This document shows, piece after piece, positions 8,836 through 17,591 of a stretch of 64,000 nucleotides of DNA. The stretch is taken from NCBI GenBank assembly GCA_947501565.1, contig CANMWJ010000009.1:62001-126000 (forward strand). The letters are read 5' to 3'. The DNA comes from an uncultured Marinobacterium sp. (lineage in GTDB: Bacteria; Pseudomonadota; Gammaproteobacteria; Pseudomonadales; Balneatricaceae). The notes under the pieces are model-generated. The model had not been told where the DNA came from and did not search any database. It was given only the letters and a program-made list of their open reading frames with translations. The stretch's first letter is position 1. Every line of letters begins with the position of its first letter. Both the position numbers and the translations under genes were made by a program.

Positions 8836-9654
8836 TTACGCTTCTACCTCTTCACACTTAAGCAAGTGAGCGCGCTGCTCCAGAGTCTGCTTATCCAGTC
8901 CGTACAACGTATCCAGAATATGCATATGCAAACTGCCCGGTCCCTGTGATTTCGCAGCAGCGATCTCACCGGCCACAGCCAGCGCCAGCAGTGCCTGAAC
9001 AGTCGCATCGAAACCACGGCGGTTAACCGCCAGGAAGGTCGCCACAAAAGCGGTCGCAGCACAGCCCATTGCGGATACGCGGGTCTGCATCTGGTCACCG
9101 TTGGCGATCATCAACGCCTTCTTACCGTCGGTAACGATGTCCGCCTCACCCGTCTGGGCAACCACGGCACCGGTCTGCTCAGCAAGCATCCAGGCGGCTT
9201 CCGGTTTGTCGGTACCCACCAGCGCTTTGATCTCGGCGATGTTACCGCGGATTACGGTCGGTTTTAGCTCCAACAGTTCGCGGGCGTATTCACAACGTTT
9301 CTCTGAAGCGTGGGCAGAGACTGGGTCCAGCACCCACGGACGGTGATAATCCAACGCTGTCTCAATGGCCGGAGTGATCGCGGCTTTGCGGATCGCATCC
9401 AATGTACCGATATTGATGCTTAGCGCATCGCAGCTGGCGACAAATTCGCGGATCTCGTCGATCCCCATTGTCAGGGATGGACGGGCACCCACAGCCAGCA
9501 GAATATCGGAGGTAAAATCCATAGCCACGGTGTTGGTGATGCACTGCACCCTGGGTTTCTGCTGGGAGATGGTTTCTAACATGGTGGCGCAGGAACGCGC
9601 GTAATCCAGATTGCTCTGGGACTCGATATCAAACACTTTAAAAACGGCAGACAT
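8836..9654 (-). CDS. thiM: hydroxyethylthiazole kinase
   Basis: ThiM phosphorylates 4-methyl-5-(2-hydroxyethyl)thiazole, letting the cell salvage the thiazole half of thiamine. The 272-residue protein shows family blocks: QCITNTVAMDFTSDILLAVGARPSL, the DPVSA segment around residue 130, RGNIAEIKAL, and the C-terminal MGCAATAFVATFLA that forms the active site (Cys and glycine-rich turn). The ATG at 9654 is preceded by a full GGAGGT, so an in-frame extension to 9708 was rejected. It is the last gene of a likely operon with the response regulator and the DUF6506 gene. No TPP riboswitch was seen upstream. De novo thiazole genes thiS-thiG lie separately at 24.8 kb. Confidence 0.9.
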   Translation of the reverse strand: MSAVFKVFDIESQSNLDYARSCATMLETISQQKPRVQCITNTVAMDFTSDILLAVGARPSLTMGIDEIREFVASCDALSINIGTLDAIRKAAITPAIETALDYHRPWVLDPVSAHASEKRCEYARELLELKPTVIRGNIAEIKALVGTDKPEAAWMLAEQTGAVVAQTGEADIVTDGKKALMIANGDQMQTRVSAMGCAATAFVATFLAVNRRGFDATVQALLALAVAGEIAAAKSQGPGSLHMHILDTLYGLDKQTLEQRAHLLKCEEVEA

Positions 9655-9679
9655 GATGGACCTCCGTCTAATACTTGAT

Positions 9680-10321
9680 TTACAGATGCTGCGCCGGGCT
9701 GATCTCAATCTTCTGCAGCGCGACCACCAACTGGGTACGGTTTTCCACTTCCAGCTTGCGCAGGATATTGGACATATGGGTTTTCACCGTATGTTCGGTC
9801 AGGTCCATACGGTCGGCGATCTGCTTGTTACGCAGGCCGCAACGCACCAGATTCAACACGTTGTTCTCTTGGTTGGAGAGCCTGCATAACGCATACCCCA
9901 AACGGGTTTTCTGGGCACTCCACTGGTCCATGCTGACACGATCGAGATAACGCCAGGTACCGCCTTCCAACACTTCGCGGATCGCATCACCCAGCTCATC
10001 GAGGGGAGCCGTTTTGGCGACCACACCGTTTACACCTTTCAGCAGCGCCTTACGCATCATGGCGATATCTTTATTATCGGTCAGCATCAGGATTCGCGTG
10101 TCGCTATAGCTGCGCAGCGCCGCCAATGCATCCAGACTATAGAACCCTGGTAGGCGGGCATCGACGATGATCATGCAGGTATCGTTCAGCCCCTGACTGA
10201 TGCGCTCAAGCTCAGAAAAATCTTCGGCGATCAGCGCATCCATGGTGACACCGGACTGGGCCAGCACAAGCTCAATACCCTGACGGTAGAGCGGCGAGGC
10301 GTCGGCGATAATGATCTTCAT
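9680..10321 (-). CDS. NarL/LuxR-type response regulator
   Basis: The 213-residue protein has a receiver domain (about 1-120) beginning MKIIIADASPLYRQG and carrying the phospho-acceptor Asp in the IIVDARLPG segment (about 54). A LuxR-type helix-turn-helix at about 145-205 follows, with the block LRNKQIADRMDLTEHTVKTHM. No partner histidine kinase is next to it, so it is an orphan regulator in this window. It lies 25 bp upstream of thiM and 11 bp downstream of the DUF6506 gene, which suggests co-transcription, but a regulatory link to thiamine salvage is only an inference. Confidence 0.88.
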   Translation of the reverse strand: MKIIIADASPLYRQGIELVLAQSGVTMDALIAEDFSELERISQGLNDTCMIIVDARLPGFYSLDALAALRSYSDTRILMLTDNKDIAMMRKALLKGVNGVVAKTAPLDELGDAIREVLEGGTWRYLDRVSMDQWSAQKTRLGYALCRLSNQENNVLNLVRCGLRNKQIADRMDLTEHTVKTHMSNILRKLEVENRTQLVVALQKIEISPAQHL

Positions 10322-10332
10322 AACGCCACCAA

Positions 10333-10632
10333 TCAGGCCAGTTCACGCATCAGGCGCTCGCGCTCTTCATCGGTATACTGAACGTAACCTACCGGAATAT
10401 GGTCGTTGATCGCATCACGCACCATCTGCGCATCTTCGCCAGAAAAACCGCCGCACAACTCGATCAGCTGTACGCCTTTGGTGATCATCTCCTGCGCCAC
10501 CAGACACGCCTGAGTCGCATCGGAAACACCAGCAACCGACATATCAAAGTTGTCGCTTTTCAGACGCGCATGATGCTTGAACATCTCAAGATCGGCGCTT
10601 TTAACGATAAATCCGTAGGTGTGAAGTGGCAT
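10333..10632 (-). CDS. DUF6506 family protein
   Basis: This 99-residue soluble protein carries the blocks typical of DUF6506: a central VAGVSDATQACLVAQEM, then GVQLIELCGGFSGED, and near the end IPVGYVQYTD. The alternating beta-alpha pattern suggests a small ferredoxin-like or Rossmann-like fold. The function is unknown. It is the first gene of the likely three-gene operon leading to thiM. Confidence 0.75.
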   Translation of the reverse strand: MPLHTYGFIVKSADLEMFKHHARLKSDNFDMSVAGVSDATQACLVAQEMITKGVQLIELCGGFSGEDAQMVRDAINDHIPVGYVQYTDEERERLMRELA

Positions 10633-11015
10633 AACAGCCTCCGCGAAGTCTTATTTTTATTCTCCATCTGAGCATCGTGGCGGGAGGGGTAAGCTCACTC
10701 TTTAGTCCGATGCTCAATACCTGAGTTTTATTAAAGACCTGTTTCAGCAACCACATTAGAGCCAGAATTTTTCGAGATGTAGAACCAGCCTTATTTCAGC
10801 GCTACCAAGAGCTGCGCAGATCAACGCTGAAGGGGTAAAGTCCAGGAAGATCGAGCCGATATAATCCAACGCTAAAACTGCTCTCAGGGGAAAGTTCTGA
10901 CCTCATCAGATAACACTCCTCAGGCTGAAGTGTGTCACAGCCTAACAAGCTGAAGGTGTCATGACTTCAGAGCATAAGCGATTTCTGCTTACAACAATCG
11001 AAAGGACATTACGAA
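10633..11015. other. intergenic junction at the left edge of the accessory block
   Basis: This 383-bp stretch separates the thiM operon from the accessory locus. GCATCG-containing arms at about 10672 and 10712 (GAGCATCG...CGATGCTC) form an inverted repeat upstream of the DUF6506 gene. The rest shows no supported gene. A modest AAAGGACA before the GTG at 11016 is the ribosome-binding site of the next gene. Confidence 0.45.
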
Positions 11016-11789
11016 GTGGGCAAAGCCAGAAATAAAAGGAAGGTATCCAACCGACGGTTGAAAGAGAAATGGAAGCGAGAGAAAGAGCGCAGAGTTGAAG
11101 CGAGAGCTGCGAGAATCGAAGCTGAGAGAACTGAAGAGATAATACTTCGGAAACAAAGCAACCTTTCACAAAGCGAATATTACACTTGGGTAGGAATGAC
11201 CCTTACTGTGGTGTTTGCTATTAACTGGTGGTCTGTCACTGCTCTCAATTACACTGAATTTGCCTCTCTTAGTGCATTACAGTTAATAGGCTTTTATGCA
11301 GTACTCGCTATTAGCGCGGCCTGGTTCCGAAAACAATGCACAGCCTGGACATCTGCTGTGTCGGTCATTTTGCTGTTCGGCCCCATTGCACAGGGGTTAA
11401 ATATTTTACTATCTGGTCAGTACACAGCAGCGATTAAGGACGTCACACTCGTATTGAGCCCCGCAACACTCGCGACATCAGTTGTTAGTGTTTTCTGGAA
11501 AGACTTACCGGGAATCCCGAAAGCATCTCTAGGCACTACCTTCGGCGCCGGCATACTTATTGCCCTACTCTACGATATAAGCTTCACCGTGACCCACGCA
11601 GTGTGGTTCTGGCTTGCAGTACCAGTTACCACCCTGATTATCGGGTGGCACTGGACCAACATTACCGGCGAGGAAAAGCTCTTGACGGTAGACAGTGCAA
11701 TACGCACTGCCATGGTCATTCTTTTCTATCTCTGCCAGCTGCTTGTTGGTGTCGCGTTCAGCTTATATTCCGTCCTTTTCTTGTGGTAA
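11016..11789 (+). CDS. polytopic membrane protein with basic coiled-coil N-terminus
   Basis: The 257-residue protein begins with about 50 residues dominated by Lys, Arg, Glu and Ala (RRLKEKWKREKERR...), predicted helical and positively charged. About six hydrophobic spans follow from residue 58 to the end. The start is GTG with AAAGGA upstream. No family was recognised. It is transcribed toward the ClpB-FtsH locus and its stop is 13 bp from the end of the 438-residue membrane protein gene on the other strand. Like the rest of the block it is AT-richer than the core genes, so shared acquisition is plausible. Confidence 0.65.
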   Translation: MGKARNKRKVSNRRLKEKWKREKERRVEARAARIEAERTEEIILRKQSNLSQSEYYTWVGMTLTVVFAINWWSVTALNYTEFASLSALQLIGFYAVLAISAAWFRKQCTAWTSAVSVILLFGPIAQGLNILLSGQYTAAIKDVTLVLSPATLATSVVSVFWKDLPGIPKASLGTTFGAGILIALLYDISFTVTHAVWFWLAVPVTTLIIGWHWTNITGEEKLLTVDSAIRTAMVILFYLCQLLVGVAFSLYSVLFLW

Positions 11790-11802
11790 CACGAAGGAGC
11801 AA

Positions 11803-13119
11803 TTACTTATCGTCAGCTAACGAGTTTAGAAGCTCATACTTAATCCTCAACAGAGGAATACTCTCAGCGTTCCCTGTATGTTCACTGATAATTGACTGAA
11901 TCATCTCACGCGCCCTTCGAATTCGAGGGGAGTAATGGGAAAATTGAATATTCTGAGCCAATAGCAAAAACAAGCGCTGACTATTTTGATCCAATTGCTC
12001 GTAAGCTGATACAGCATCCGCGTAAAGGTCATCAACCTCACCACTAACGTCTCTTCCCGCATATACCGCTTCTGTATGGAAAAAGCGCTTGGAGAACGCC
12101 AGCCTGACATGCTCTGAGGTCGGAAGGTTTTGAATTAAGTCGACAAGGAATAACGCTCCACTGTTAAAGAAGACCTTATCCCCTTCTTCGTTTCGGTGGG
12201 CATGGGTCATCAGGAAATAACCCGCTAACAATACCTCAAGCGTGCCAGCTTTCTGAGCTTTGCGTGATCCGGAGGCATAGTCATTAAGCTCTGTGATATA
12301 CAAACAATACGGTAGCAGAGGGTGAGCTTCTCCCTGCTCAGCGGTCAGCGTATTGTTTATCTGATGCAAATCCAGCCTTTCTACAATTTCAGACTGAGCA
12401 GAAACCAACCAGTCAATGCCGGACTTATACATACGGAAATCACCGCTGAACAAGCCGCGTTGCGAAGCATCACTAAGCAGGCTATTACACTGTGGATCAC
12501 TCGTAGATACCTGCCAGGACTCGTTCACCGCTGCATGCTTAAACGCTAGGTCAATCGCCTCCACCAACTGATGAATCTGCTGCTTAATATCATCATGAAT
12601 AGTATTAAGGGAGTCAGCTATACCATTCCGGTTTTGCACCAGCATATCCTGAATATAAAGTCGGCGATGGTCATCATCGACGAAATTTATAACGGAGTAC
12701 TTAGAAGCAGTTTCCAAGCTAAGATGGGTGTAAAAGGTTTCCTCAAATCGATTTGCAGCAGAAACCAATTGATTCGCAGATTGAGCTATAGAGAAATAAT
12801 TATCGATCAGCTGTTCATGCAGCTGTTCGTAGTAAAGGTGATCCTGTTGAGTTTGCTGTTTTTCGGATATATCCGCTGCCCTGCTTGCAATAGAAATCGC
12901 CACATAAGCACCGGCAAACGCGATCGGTAATCCGATAATTAAATTGATCGCGTCTGAAATATTAGACCAGCGCTTCAAGTCAACCAGCTGCGGCATATCC
13001 GGAGCAAGGTTTAGCGCAAACAAAGTCAAAAGAAAAACGCCCAAAGCGATCAGCAGAGAATAGAAAACCCCTACTACAAAATTTCTAAATTCTTGGTTTG
13101 TCCTTTTTAACGTAACCAT
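11803..13119 (-). CDS. two-span membrane protein with large helical soluble domain
   Basis: The 438-residue protein has two hydrophobic spans near the N-terminus (about 15-40 and 56-77) with a short loop between. About 360 residues of mostly helical sequence follow, with no recognised catalytic motif; residues 85-130 look like coiled coil. It is the last gene of the four-gene - strand unit behind the ClpB-FtsH-M41 fusion, 11 bp after the second YbjN-like gene. Because the fusion protease itself lacks a membrane span, this protein is a reasonable candidate for its membrane anchor or its substrate; this is inference only. Confidence 0.7.
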   Translation of the reverse strand: MVTLKRTNQEFRNFVVGVFYSLLIALGVFLLTLFALNLAPDMPQLVDLKRWSNISDAINLIIGLPIAFAGAYVAISIASRAADISEKQQTQQDHLYYEQLHEQLIDNYFSIAQSANQLVSAANRFEETFYTHLSLETASKYSVINFVDDDHRRLYIQDMLVQNRNGIADSLNTIHDDIKQQIHQLVEAIDLAFKHAAVNESWQVSTSDPQCNSLLSDASQRGLFSGDFRMYKSGIDWLVSAQSEIVERLDLHQINNTLTAEQGEAHPLLPYCLYITELNDYASGSRKAQKAGTLEVLLAGYFLMTHAHRNEEGDKVFFNSGALFLVDLIQNLPTSEHVRLAFSKRFFHTEAVYAGRDVSGEVDDLYADAVSAYEQLDQNSQRLFLLLAQNIQFSHYSPRIRRAREMIQSIISEHTGNAESIPLLRIKYELLNSLADDK

Positions 13120-13130
13120 AACGATAACCC

Positions 13131-13691
13131 TTATTGGCTACGTTGTTTAATCTGAACCAGGAGTTCAAGCTGCTGATCCGGAGACATTTTAGATATTTCG
13201 TGATTAAGGTCCGCCTTATAATCAATAAACGGCAGTTGCCCCGTCTCTACAGCCGCCCTGACCACCTCGTCATTTGCATCGACATGGTTCAGCATTGAGC
13301 GGACTATTCTTCGGATCTGTTTTTCAGTGAGTGAAGAATCTTCCAAAGGCAGGTCCAGCAACATTCGGATCTCACCGTCCCGGTGATCATAGTCAAAGAA
13401 GCAAAGCTTCTTCTCGAACGTTTTACGAATAGCCACTTCGAAAAATGCGCGACGATATTGCGTATTGATGCAGTTATAGAGCTTGGGAATAATTATCTTA
13501 ACCAGCTCCCCATCTTCCTGCACATTCAACACGAAGGTTACATAGTTATCTCCATCTGAATCCTTGTAGGATTTCGTCGGAAAACCTGAATAAAGAACCC
13601 CCTCGTTGCCATTGCTACTGTCCGGCTGACTTTTATATTTCCAACCGATTTGATCGAAGAGAGACTCCAGTTCTTTAAGCGTCGTAGCCAC
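13131..13691 (-). CDS. YbjN-like / type III chaperone-like fold protein (second copy)
   Basis: The 186-residue acidic protein starts with a helix (LKELESLFDQIGWKY), then a run of beta strands (VTFVLNVQEDGELVKIIIPKL), a helix, and the segment IRMLLDLPLEDSSLTEKQIRRIV. This alpha-beta-alpha order resembles the YbjN / Tir-chaperone fold. The 168-residue neighbour has the same order and the equivalent phrase EDSELTQTQFMRMM, so the two are probably diverged paralogues. No enzyme motif is present. Such folds usually bind other proteins, so an adaptor or chaperone role for the adjacent AAA+ protease is the simplest guess. The assignment rests on pattern only. Confidence 0.6.
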   Translation of the reverse strand: MATTLKELESLFDQIGWKYKSQPDSSNGNEGVLYSGFPTKSYKDSDGDNYVTFVLNVQEDGELVKIIIPKLYNCINTQYRRAFFEVAIRKTFEKKLCFFDYDHRDGEIRMLLDLPLEDSSLTEKQIRRIVRSMLNHVDANDEVVRAAVETGQLPFIDYKADLNHEISKMSPDQQLELLVQIKQRSQ

Positions 13692-13760
13692 AATACCTAA
13701 CCCTGATAAACAATCCTGTAAAGATCGGACCCGATCGTAATCAGGCCCGAGTCCAGTGTC

Positions 13761-14267
13761 TTAGATGCCAGCACCATCATCCAGCGCACGCAGCTGTGCA
13801 AGAAGCTCCTGACGCTTAGCTTCAACTGGATCAACAGCAGCACTCTGGATACCCAGAACGCTCTTCATTTCCGGAATCAGGTCAGCAGTGCCAGTCATGA
13901 TTTTCATCATGCGCATGAATTGTGTCTGAGTCAGTTCGCTGTCTTCGATAACGTGACCGATGCTGAAGTGATGATCATGGTCATCTGGATCATATTCCCA
14001 AGCGCCGGATTTTGTTGTGTAGTTCTGGTTAAGCATCCACTTCATCAGTGCCACACGCTTCTCTTCACTCGCTTCTTCAACAAGCTCATCCAGATGCTTC
14101 AGGGTACGCAGCTGAATAAATTCACCATTCTCCATCAGACGAATAATGATCATGATCTTGTTATCGTCGCTGGAGTAACCCGTAATGATGGTATCTTCGT
14201 CCTTCATTTCGTAGTTGAAATCAATATCGTCCAGGTATTTCTTTACTATTCCGATGGAAGTAGCCAT
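13761..14267 (-). CDS. YbjN-like / type III chaperone-like fold protein (first copy)
   Basis: This 168-residue acidic protein has the order helix (IGIVKKYLDDIDFNYE), strands (IMIIIRLMENGEFIQLRTL), helix, strand, then IEDSELTQTQFMRMM. It shares this layout with the 186-residue protein encoded next to it. The ATG directly follows the stop of the ClpB-FtsH-M41 gene (TAAATG on the - strand), which points to translational coupling and a fixed ratio between the two products. A tail rich in Ala, Leu and Asp ends the protein. A role as adaptor or chaperone is inferred from fold and position. Confidence 0.6.
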   Translation of the reverse strand: MATSIGIVKKYLDDIDFNYEMKDEDTIITGYSSDDNKIMIIIRLMENGEFIQLRTLKHLDELVEEASEEKRVALMKWMLNQNYTTKSGAWEYDPDDHDHHFSIGHVIEDSELTQTQFMRMMKIMTGTADLIPEMKSVLGIQSAAVDPVEAKRQELLAQLRALDDGAGI

Positions 14268-17021
14268 TTAATGAAGCTCCATAAGTGAGTGAAGTGCTGA
14301 TGCATCAATAATCTCGTCGCGCAGCACTCGCTGCGCGACGGCTTCTATCTTCGCCCAGTGTTGTTCCACTAAGCTGTCGGTAGTTTTAGTTGCCTGATCA
14401 AGCCAATGCTTAATTCGGCTCTCTACAAGCTCCTGAAATGGAGGTGCGTCCAGGTTACCTCTGACTGCTGGGATACTGACGTTATAGATCTCTTCGTCCA
14501 TGCCCCATTCAGCAATCGCGTGCCATGCGTAATTTGCTGCTTGCTTCAGATCGCCTGAAGCGCCGCTATCCAGGCCTTGGTCACCAAACTGTTTGACCTG
14601 TGCTGCCCTGCCCGCCAATGCAACACATGTGAGATTAAACAGAAAATCTTTCGTGTAATCGTGCTGTTGCTCGTTGTCATAGGAGACCATGCCTAGAAAG
14701 TCTGCCCTAGCCACTACGGTAACCTGTTCAATACGCCGTTCTGGCAGCAACACCTTGGATATCACCGCATGCGCGGCTTCATGATAGGCGGTCTCTTCCA
14801 AATGATGCCGGCTATCCTCCAGGTTAAGAGGAGCACCATACTTTTGCGTATTTATCTGTTCGATCAACTGTGAGGATGTGATCTGATCCAGTCCTTCTCG
14901 TAAGGCATGCAGGACAGCCTCCCGGCTTACCTTCTGTAAGTCTGCTCCACTGAAACCGGCTGTCAGCAGAATCAACTGATCAATATCCAGATCTTCGTTA
15001 AACATCGGCTGCTTGACCATACGCTCAACAAACCAGCGACGAGCATCTTTATCCAGCTGAGGCACTTCATAGTGAAGATCTATACGCCCTGAACGCAGCA
15101 GTGCAGAGTCGATGAGATCCTTACGGTTTGTTGCCGCAATAATGAAGATCTCACTATCACCGCCACCAAAACCATCGATCTCAACAAGCATTCTGTTTAC
15201 CAAGGCATCCGCATGCGGACCTGCAACACCACGTCGCGGTAAGGCATCGATCTCATCAATAAAGATGATTGCCGGAGCATACTCCCTCGCCCTCGCAAAC
15301 ACTGTCCGGATGAAGTCTTCGTTCAGCAGGTCATTACCCGAACATGCGATAAATGGCAGATCAGCCTCATGAGCAAAGGCTTTAGCAAGCATTGTTTTAC
15401 CCGTACCAGGCACGCCATAGAGCAACATTCCTCTAGGGACAGAAACGTTCTGGGCTTTCAGCGTTTCCCTGTTTTTGATCAGGTTTATCGCTTCCTTCAA
15501 ACGGGATTTGATAACGGAGTGTCCTGCAATATGCTCAAAAGAAACGTCTGGGAGGTCGATCTGAATGCCTGACGAATCACCGAAATCATCACTTTTGGAC
15601 AGTTTCTCAATACGTGCGTTTTCGTAGGTAACCCGCAACGTCGAGCCATCCATCGCAACATTGCAGTCGTAGTAAATCTTTTGGTGTTTCACCGCTAACT
15701 GATTAGAAAGCGATTTTAGATCCTGTTCTTGCAAAAATGCTTGTGCCTCAGCGGCAATTACTAGCTCTACCTTTTCCACCACCGCAGAATCGTTCTCCAA
15801 CAAGAAATCGGTGATAGGATCAAAAACGTAATGGGCGAGCCGGGATTTAAGCGCACGGGTATCAAACTCAGGAGCAAATCCGAGAACCAAGAGTTGAACA
15901 ATTTGCTCTGGTCCAATCAAATCAACGGAAAGGCCTAGCTTGTCCTCAAAAGACTTTTTGTCATCATGCAGCTGTTCGCCCGCAATACGAGACAACCCCT
16001 CTATACCCATCTTATGGAATAGAACGATACTGCCCTGCGCTAAGCGAGATATCATTTCAGGTGGGATTGCAGCCACCTCATGACCATCTTGAATTTTTCG
16101 CTCCTGACTGATCGCCTGAAGCAAGCTTTCCCTAGCCTGATGAGGATTCTTCTTTGTTTGCTCGACAAAAGTTCGGTTGCTATAGATGCTGCTACCGAGA
16201 TTAGATGTGAAAACGACAATGGTATTCCGGAAATCAATCTCCTCCCCACTGAACTCGTCCCTCAGACATCCCTCAGACAACATTCTTAACAGTGAAGTCT
16301 GCACACGAGTATGGGATTTTTCGATTTCATCGAATACAACGATCGACTTCGGATTCTGTTTTACGAAGTCTGTCAGATGACCTGTGGTCGCATCTGAAAA
16401 TCCTTTACGAAGCCCCACCAGTCCAAAGCTTTCTTTTTCAGACGTGTACTGGGTCATATCAAATGACTGCAATGCATACCCTTGCAAACCTTTACCAAGC
16501 AACTGAGCCATATAGGTCTTGCCCGTCGCTGGGGGCCCGAGAAAGGAGAAGATCGCCTGCGGCCTATTGCTCAGCTTACTCCAGCTCATGCGCATAACCG
16601 AATCGCTGACTGCTTCTACAGCTTCGTCCTGATCAAACACCTTATTGTTCAACAGAGCCCGCAACTCAGCGACACTGGCAATGACGTTATGGTACTGCCC
16701 CTGACGCCCATTCAAATCAACAAACGGCTCGGTTACCTGAGAAGACAAATCCAGTCCTCTCGACTTGAGGACATCGAGTAACGCAATAACCTCAGGGTCA
16801 TAAGAAAGCCGAGGCTTCGATGCTGCATCATCCAACTGTGCGTTAGTGAAACGTTCTGTTCTCACGTCCTCTGAGGAGACCTTCAATAGGCTGCACAGTA
16901 CGTCGTATTCATCCGAAACTGGTTGGAGAGATTTGAGTGCTTCTTGAAGGTGCGAAAAGGTGATGGATGAGTCTCCCGACTCAATGGCGATCCATTTGCC
17001 GCCGAGGAGCATGTTACGCAT
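14268..17021 (-). CDS. ClpA/B-like AAA+ fused to FtsH-like AAA+ and M41 zinc peptidase
   Basis: Residue numbers count from a GTG at 17096; the chosen ATG at 17021 (residue 26) has AAGGA ten bases upstream and drops a Cys-rich, unlikely leader, giving 917 residues. The first AAA+ module is of ClpA/B D2 type: Walker A GPPATGKT (187-194), Walker B VVFDEIEKS (253-261), sensor 1 TSNLG (297-301), and a sensor-2-like FDTRALKS. The second is FtsH-type: GVPGTGKT (561-568), FIDEID (612-617), ATNR (655-658) and the arginine-finger region RSGRID. A peptidase M41 domain follows with HEAAH at 772-776 and the third zinc-ligand Asp in SGASGDLKQA (about 849). No membrane span is visible, unlike FtsH. It heads a four-gene operon. 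All key residues are intact, so an active ATP-driven protease is predicted; its substrate is unknown. Confidence 0.85.
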   Translation of the reverse strand: MRNMLLGGKWIAIESGDSSITFSHLQEALKSLQPVSDEYDVLCSLLKVSSEDVRTERFTNAQLDDAASKPRLSYDPEVIALLDVLKSRGLDLSSQVTEPFVDLNGRQGQYHNVIASVAELRALLNNKVFDQDEAVEAVSDSVMRMSWSKLSNRPQAIFSFLGPPATGKTYMAQLLGKGLQGYALQSFDMTQYTSEKESFGLVGLRKGFSDATTGHLTDFVKQNPKSIVVFDEIEKSHTRVQTSLLRMLSEGCLRDEFSGEEIDFRNTIVVFTSNLGSSIYSNRTFVEQTKKNPHQARESLLQAISQERKIQDGHEVAAIPPEMISRLAQGSIVLFHKMGIEGLSRIAGEQLHDDKKSFEDKLGLSVDLIGPEQIVQLLVLGFAPEFDTRALKSRLAHYVFDPITDFLLENDSAVVEKVELVIAAEAQAFLQEQDLKSLSNQLAVKHQKIYYDCNVAMDGSTLRVTYENARIEKLSKSDDFGDSSGIQIDLPDVSFEHIAGHSVIKSRLKEAINLIKNRETLKAQNVSVPRGMLLYGVPGTGKTMLAKAFAHEADLPFIACSGNDLLNEDFIRTVFARAREYAPAIIFIDEIDALPRRGVAGPHADALVNRMLVEIDGFGGGDSEIFIIAATNRKDLIDSALLRSGRIDLHYEVPQLDKDARRWFVERMVKQPMFNEDLDIDQLILLTAGFSGADLQKVSREAVLHALREGLDQITSSQLIEQINTQKYGAPLNLEDSRHHLEETAYHEAAHAVISKVLLPERRIEQVTVVARADFLGMVSYDNEQQHDYTKDFLFNLTCVALAGRAAQVKQFGDQGLDSGASGDLKQAANYAWHAIAEWGMDEEIYNVSIPAVRGNLDAPPFQELVESRIKHWLDQATKTTDSLVEQHWAKIEAVAQRVLRDEIIDASALHSLMELH

Positions 17022-17480
17022 TGGGGTGTAATCCTTACAACTGTCAAAGCAGCTGGTCCTATTCCAAATACAACGGGCCTGCGAATGCGGTTCCACGTTT
17101 GAAATTCAGGCAAATACATATGCCCAAACGGTACTTTCTCATAACTGAGCGTTTAAATATTAACAATGTTGCACTTGCAAAATCCAGAAAAAACATTGCG
17201 GGAAACCTAGGACCTTTGGGTATAGCCTGCGCTGGATCAAACATCCACGACCAAAGATTACAGAGGGGACAACACAACGGGAAAGTGCAGTTCGCAGCAA
17301 TTTAATGCACTGGGAATGAACCTAACCTGAAGGGATTATGGCTAAAAATCGTTACACCCTTGTTGAATAGGCAAAGCTAGTAACCGATCCAATAGGGTAC
17401 TTACCCTATAAAATGAGCGAGGATATCGGAGGAAAACCCAGAAACGAGAAACGTCACTGCGGACGTGATAGGAACCAACC
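17022..17480. other. intergenic right edge of the accessory block
   Basis: About 460 bp lie between the fusion-protease gene and the pta terminator. An AAGGA ribosome-binding site for the protease gene is at about 17035. The remaining DNA is AT-rich and holds no frame with a credible start or composition. No direct repeat marking an insertion boundary could be found by eye. Confidence 0.4.
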
Positions 17481-17518
17481 AAAAAAGCCGCTCGCCGGGG
17501 GACAATCCGGGGAGCGGG
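17481..17518 (-). terminator. terminator of pta
   Basis: On the - strand CCGCTCCCCGG and CCGGCGAGCGG form a GC-rich stem followed by TTTTTT. It lies about 75 bp after the pta stop. Confidence 0.75.
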
Positions 17519-17591
17519 AAGTCAGCTAATCGCTGAAGAGTTAACGCAGGGTTAGGTAAACATTACCCATCTGAAGCGAGCGCTGTCAGAT

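Noticed and set aside
16967-17305. 112-codon + strand frame over the start of the fusion-protease gene
   Set aside because: Half of it is antisense to the protease gene and the rest has no codon bias or start signal.
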